The notes under the pieces: generated by a model
The model's input: the letters and a program-made list of their open reading frames with translations, nothing else
Told to the model about the DNA's origin: nothing
Databases searched by the model: none
Translations under genes and position numbers: made by a program
Shown: in pieces, positions 49,841 to 51,487 of the stretch
Numbering within the stretch: position 1 is the first letter of the stretch
Layout: every line of letters starts with the position of its first letter
NCBI GenBank assembly: GCA_015660965.1
Contig: JACTVG010000009.1
Coordinates: forward strand, 1-51,487
Length of the DNA: 51,487 bases
DNA from: Methanoregulaceae archaeon
Lineage (GTDB): Archaea; Halobacteriota; Methanomicrobia; Methanomicrobiales; Methanospirillaceae
Direction of reading: 5' to 3'

Positions 49841-51487
49841 TCATTCCTTTTCATGCACAACAATATTGAACGTCGTTCCCGAAGTCCGGTCAAGTTCAAT
49901 CGTCCCGGAAAGCTGCTCGACAAGTGATATCACAAGCCGAAGCCCGAGTGATTTTGCGTTGCGCCAGTCAAAGTCCTGCGGGATACCGACGCCGTTGTCC
50001 TTAAACAGGATCGTGATTGTCTGATCCTGTCTGTGGATCGCAAGGGAGATCTCTCCTTTTCTCCCCCTGGGAAACGCATATTTTAAGGAGTTGGAAATCA
50101 GCTCATTGATTATCAGCCCAAGGGGGATAGCGGTGTCTATATCTAGGGAAATATCCCGGATATCCGTCGTGAACATGATGCCCTTTCCTTGCATGCCGTA
50201 GAATTGGAACAGGCTGTTACCAAGGAACTGAATATAATCGCCGAGATTGATTCTCGATATGTCTGTGGACTGGTACAGTTTTTCATGGACGAGTGCCATT
50301 GCCCTGATCCGGGACTGGCTATCCTTGATCACCTGAGAAGATTTCTCGTCCTCGATATACCGGGACTGAAGGTTTAAGAGAGAGATAATAATCTGAAGGT
50401 TGTTTTTCACCCTGTGGTGGACTTCGCGGATCAGGACTTCCTTTTCACCGACGGTTTTAGTGAGTTGCTTTTCAGCGTCGAGACGGATACCAATCTCTGT
50501 TACCAATTTCAGGTTAACATCTGAGAGGTCTGACGTTCGTTCGATAACTTGGCGGTCAAGATCATCAACGAATGTTTTCAGGGTTTCTTCCGTCCGCTTG
50601 CGTTCGGTGATGTCAATGAATGACTCGATTAAAACCTTTTTTCCACCCAAAGTTGCTGATATAACACTTTTCAGGATCGGGATTTTCTCTTTCTGTGCAT
50701 TGATAAGGATACGTTCAGAGGAGTCGACTGTCTGAGCGAGATCTGTAATTGGACATCTGCCCAGTTCGGCAGGACAAATGAAACTGTGGCATACGGTGCC
50801 AAGAACCGTCTCTTTGGTTCCCCCAATCATATTCAAGGCTTTCTGGTTGATATCAATGATAGTGTGGGAATTAGCATCAATCACAATGATTCCCGTTTGC
50901 ATTGAATGGAGGATCGTTCGGTACCGCTCCTCGCTCTCGATCAGCGCCTCTTCTGCTTTCTTCTTGTCGGTAACGTCCTGTCCAATGGCGAGCAGTCCTT
51001 CAATGCTGCCATCAGCGCCCTTGAGTGTCTTGTCGTACCACTCGATCAGCCGTTCGTGTCCGTCTTTGGTGATGATAGCGTCAACATTGCCGCGTGTCTG
51101 GCTATCCCCAATGGCTTTTCGGAATAAAGACCGGGTAATTTCCCGAATATAAGATGGCAGGAACGTCTCAAACCAGTCTTTGCCCTTCACCTCCCCCAGA
51201 ATATAACCGGAAATCGCCTCCATGTAGGGATTAATATAGACGATATGTCCCTCCGGGTCGAGAATCAGGACAATTGCCTGCGCCGTCCCAACTATGCTCT
51301 CAGCGAAATCCCGCTCTTTGCGGAGTGCCTCTTCCATCTTCTTGCGGTTGGTGATATCGCTGATAATGTGGACTGCTCCGGTAAACTCGCCGGCTTCATC
51401 GAAAATGGGATCCACGTCGACCTCAAACCAACTCTCGCCAATCCGCAGATCCATTGTTTCACGGTGCAGGCTGTTTTTCGCCCGCTC
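49841..51487 (-). CDS. Multi-PAS sensor histidine kinase (HisKA_2 type), partial (5' end off the right edge)
   Basis: 548 visible residues; the frame is open to base 51487, so the N-terminus is missing. Three PAS domains are visible: the end of one at the start, then RDFAESIVGTAQAIVLILDP and ESEERYRTILHSMQTGIIVI. A coiled coil follows, then REVHHRVKNNLQIIISLLNL (phosphoacceptor His in HisKA_2) and an HATPase with NELISNSLKYAFPRG (N box), KDNGVGIP (G1) and LGLRLVISLVEQL (G2). Cytoplasmic: no TM seen. Senses an unknown signal and passes phosphate to a response regulator not in the window. The remnant at 2634-2771 matches its end. Confidence 0.92.
   Translation of the reverse strand, partial: ERAKNSLHRETMDLRIGESWFEVDVDPIFDEAGEFTGAVHIISDITNRKKMEEALRKERDFAESIVGTAQAIVLILDPEGHIVYINPYMEAISGYILGEVKGKDWFETFLPSYIREITRSLFRKAIGDSQTRGNVDAIITKDGHERLIEWYDKTLKGADGSIEGLLAIGQDVTDKKKAEEALIESEERYRTILHSMQTGIIVIDANSHTIIDINQKALNMIGGTKETVLGTVCHSFICPAELGRCPITDLAQTVDSSERILINAQKEKIPILKSVISATLGGKKVLIESFIDITERKRTEETLKTFVDDLDRQVIERTSDLSDVNLKLVTEIGIRLDAEKQLTKTVGEKEVLIREVHHRVKNNLQIIISLLNLQSRYIEDEKSSQVIKDSQSRIRAMALVHEKLYQSTDISRINLGDYIQFLGNSLFQFYGMQGKGIMFTTDIRDISLDIDTAIPLGLIINELISNSLKYAFPRGRKGEISLAIHRQDQTITILFKDNGVGIPQDFDWRNAKSLGLRLVISLVEQLSGTIELDRTSGTTFNIVVHEKE

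Overview
The window looks like a chromosome segment from a hydrogenotrophic methanogenic archaeon, most likely order Methanomicrobiales (Methanoregula/Methanosphaerula/Methanospirillum-like). Evidence: multi-PAS sensory proteins typical of that order, an ADP-dependent sugar kinase, an archaeal class I aldolase, an archaeal-type phosphoribulokinase, archaeal type IV pilin N-termini, many GGTG/GGAG ribosome-binding sites with GTG/TTG starts, and TATA-like boxes upstream of genes. The genus is inference. Both window ends cut through multi-PAS sensory genes.

Layout: 1-3.2 kb holds a PAS sensor with an N-terminal HTH, a mini zinc protein, an HTH regulator and a scar made of a histidine-kinase remnant and a 3' tRNA-Leu-like fragment. 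3.2-9.9 kb is transport and stress: a DrrAB-like ABC exporter, a 14-TM MFS pump with a universal stress protein, a tandem Usp, a lipoprotein and a TMEM175-type channel. 10-24 kb is the metabolic core. One minus-strand operon of seven tightly spaced genes encodes GH57 glucanase, two GT4/5 glycosyltransferases, debranching enzyme, phosphoribulokinase, fructose-bisphosphate aldolase and an ATP-type phosphofructokinase. It is followed by pgk, ADP-dependent PFK and alpha-glucan phosphorylase. Together these could store and mobilise glycogen, run the EMP route in both directions and feed ribulose bisphosphate; RuBisCO is not in the window.

24-38.7 kb is a mixed membrane/surface region: a YdjM-like protein, GNAT, methyltransferase, pilin-LamG fusion, PEGA-transglutaminase-Cys-repeat lipoprotein, SHOCT protein, a second ABC-2 exporter, rhomboid, isochorismatase-like hydrolase, a membrane-anchored winged-helix protein beside a DUF5667-like secreted protein, a JAMM-like lipoprotein and a CBS-type family II pyrophosphatase. 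38.8-45.3 kb holds small redox/zinc proteins, PPK2 and a complete cbiMNQO cobalt (or nickel) ECF transporter. 45.6-49.8 kb is a toxin-antitoxin island (hicBA and two RelE/ParE pairs) with three copies of a ~90-bp intergenic repeat, plus an ICMT-like methyltransferase and an ArsB/NhaD-like permease. A PAS-HisKA_2 histidine kinase closes the window.

Most interesting: the glycogen/PRK/FBA/PFK operon with two hairpins at the start of its predicted leader; paired ATP- and ADP-dependent PFKs; two unrelated lipoproteins 28 kb apart sharing a near-identical signal-peptide cassette; a secreted JAMM-like protein; and the repeat-laced TA island.
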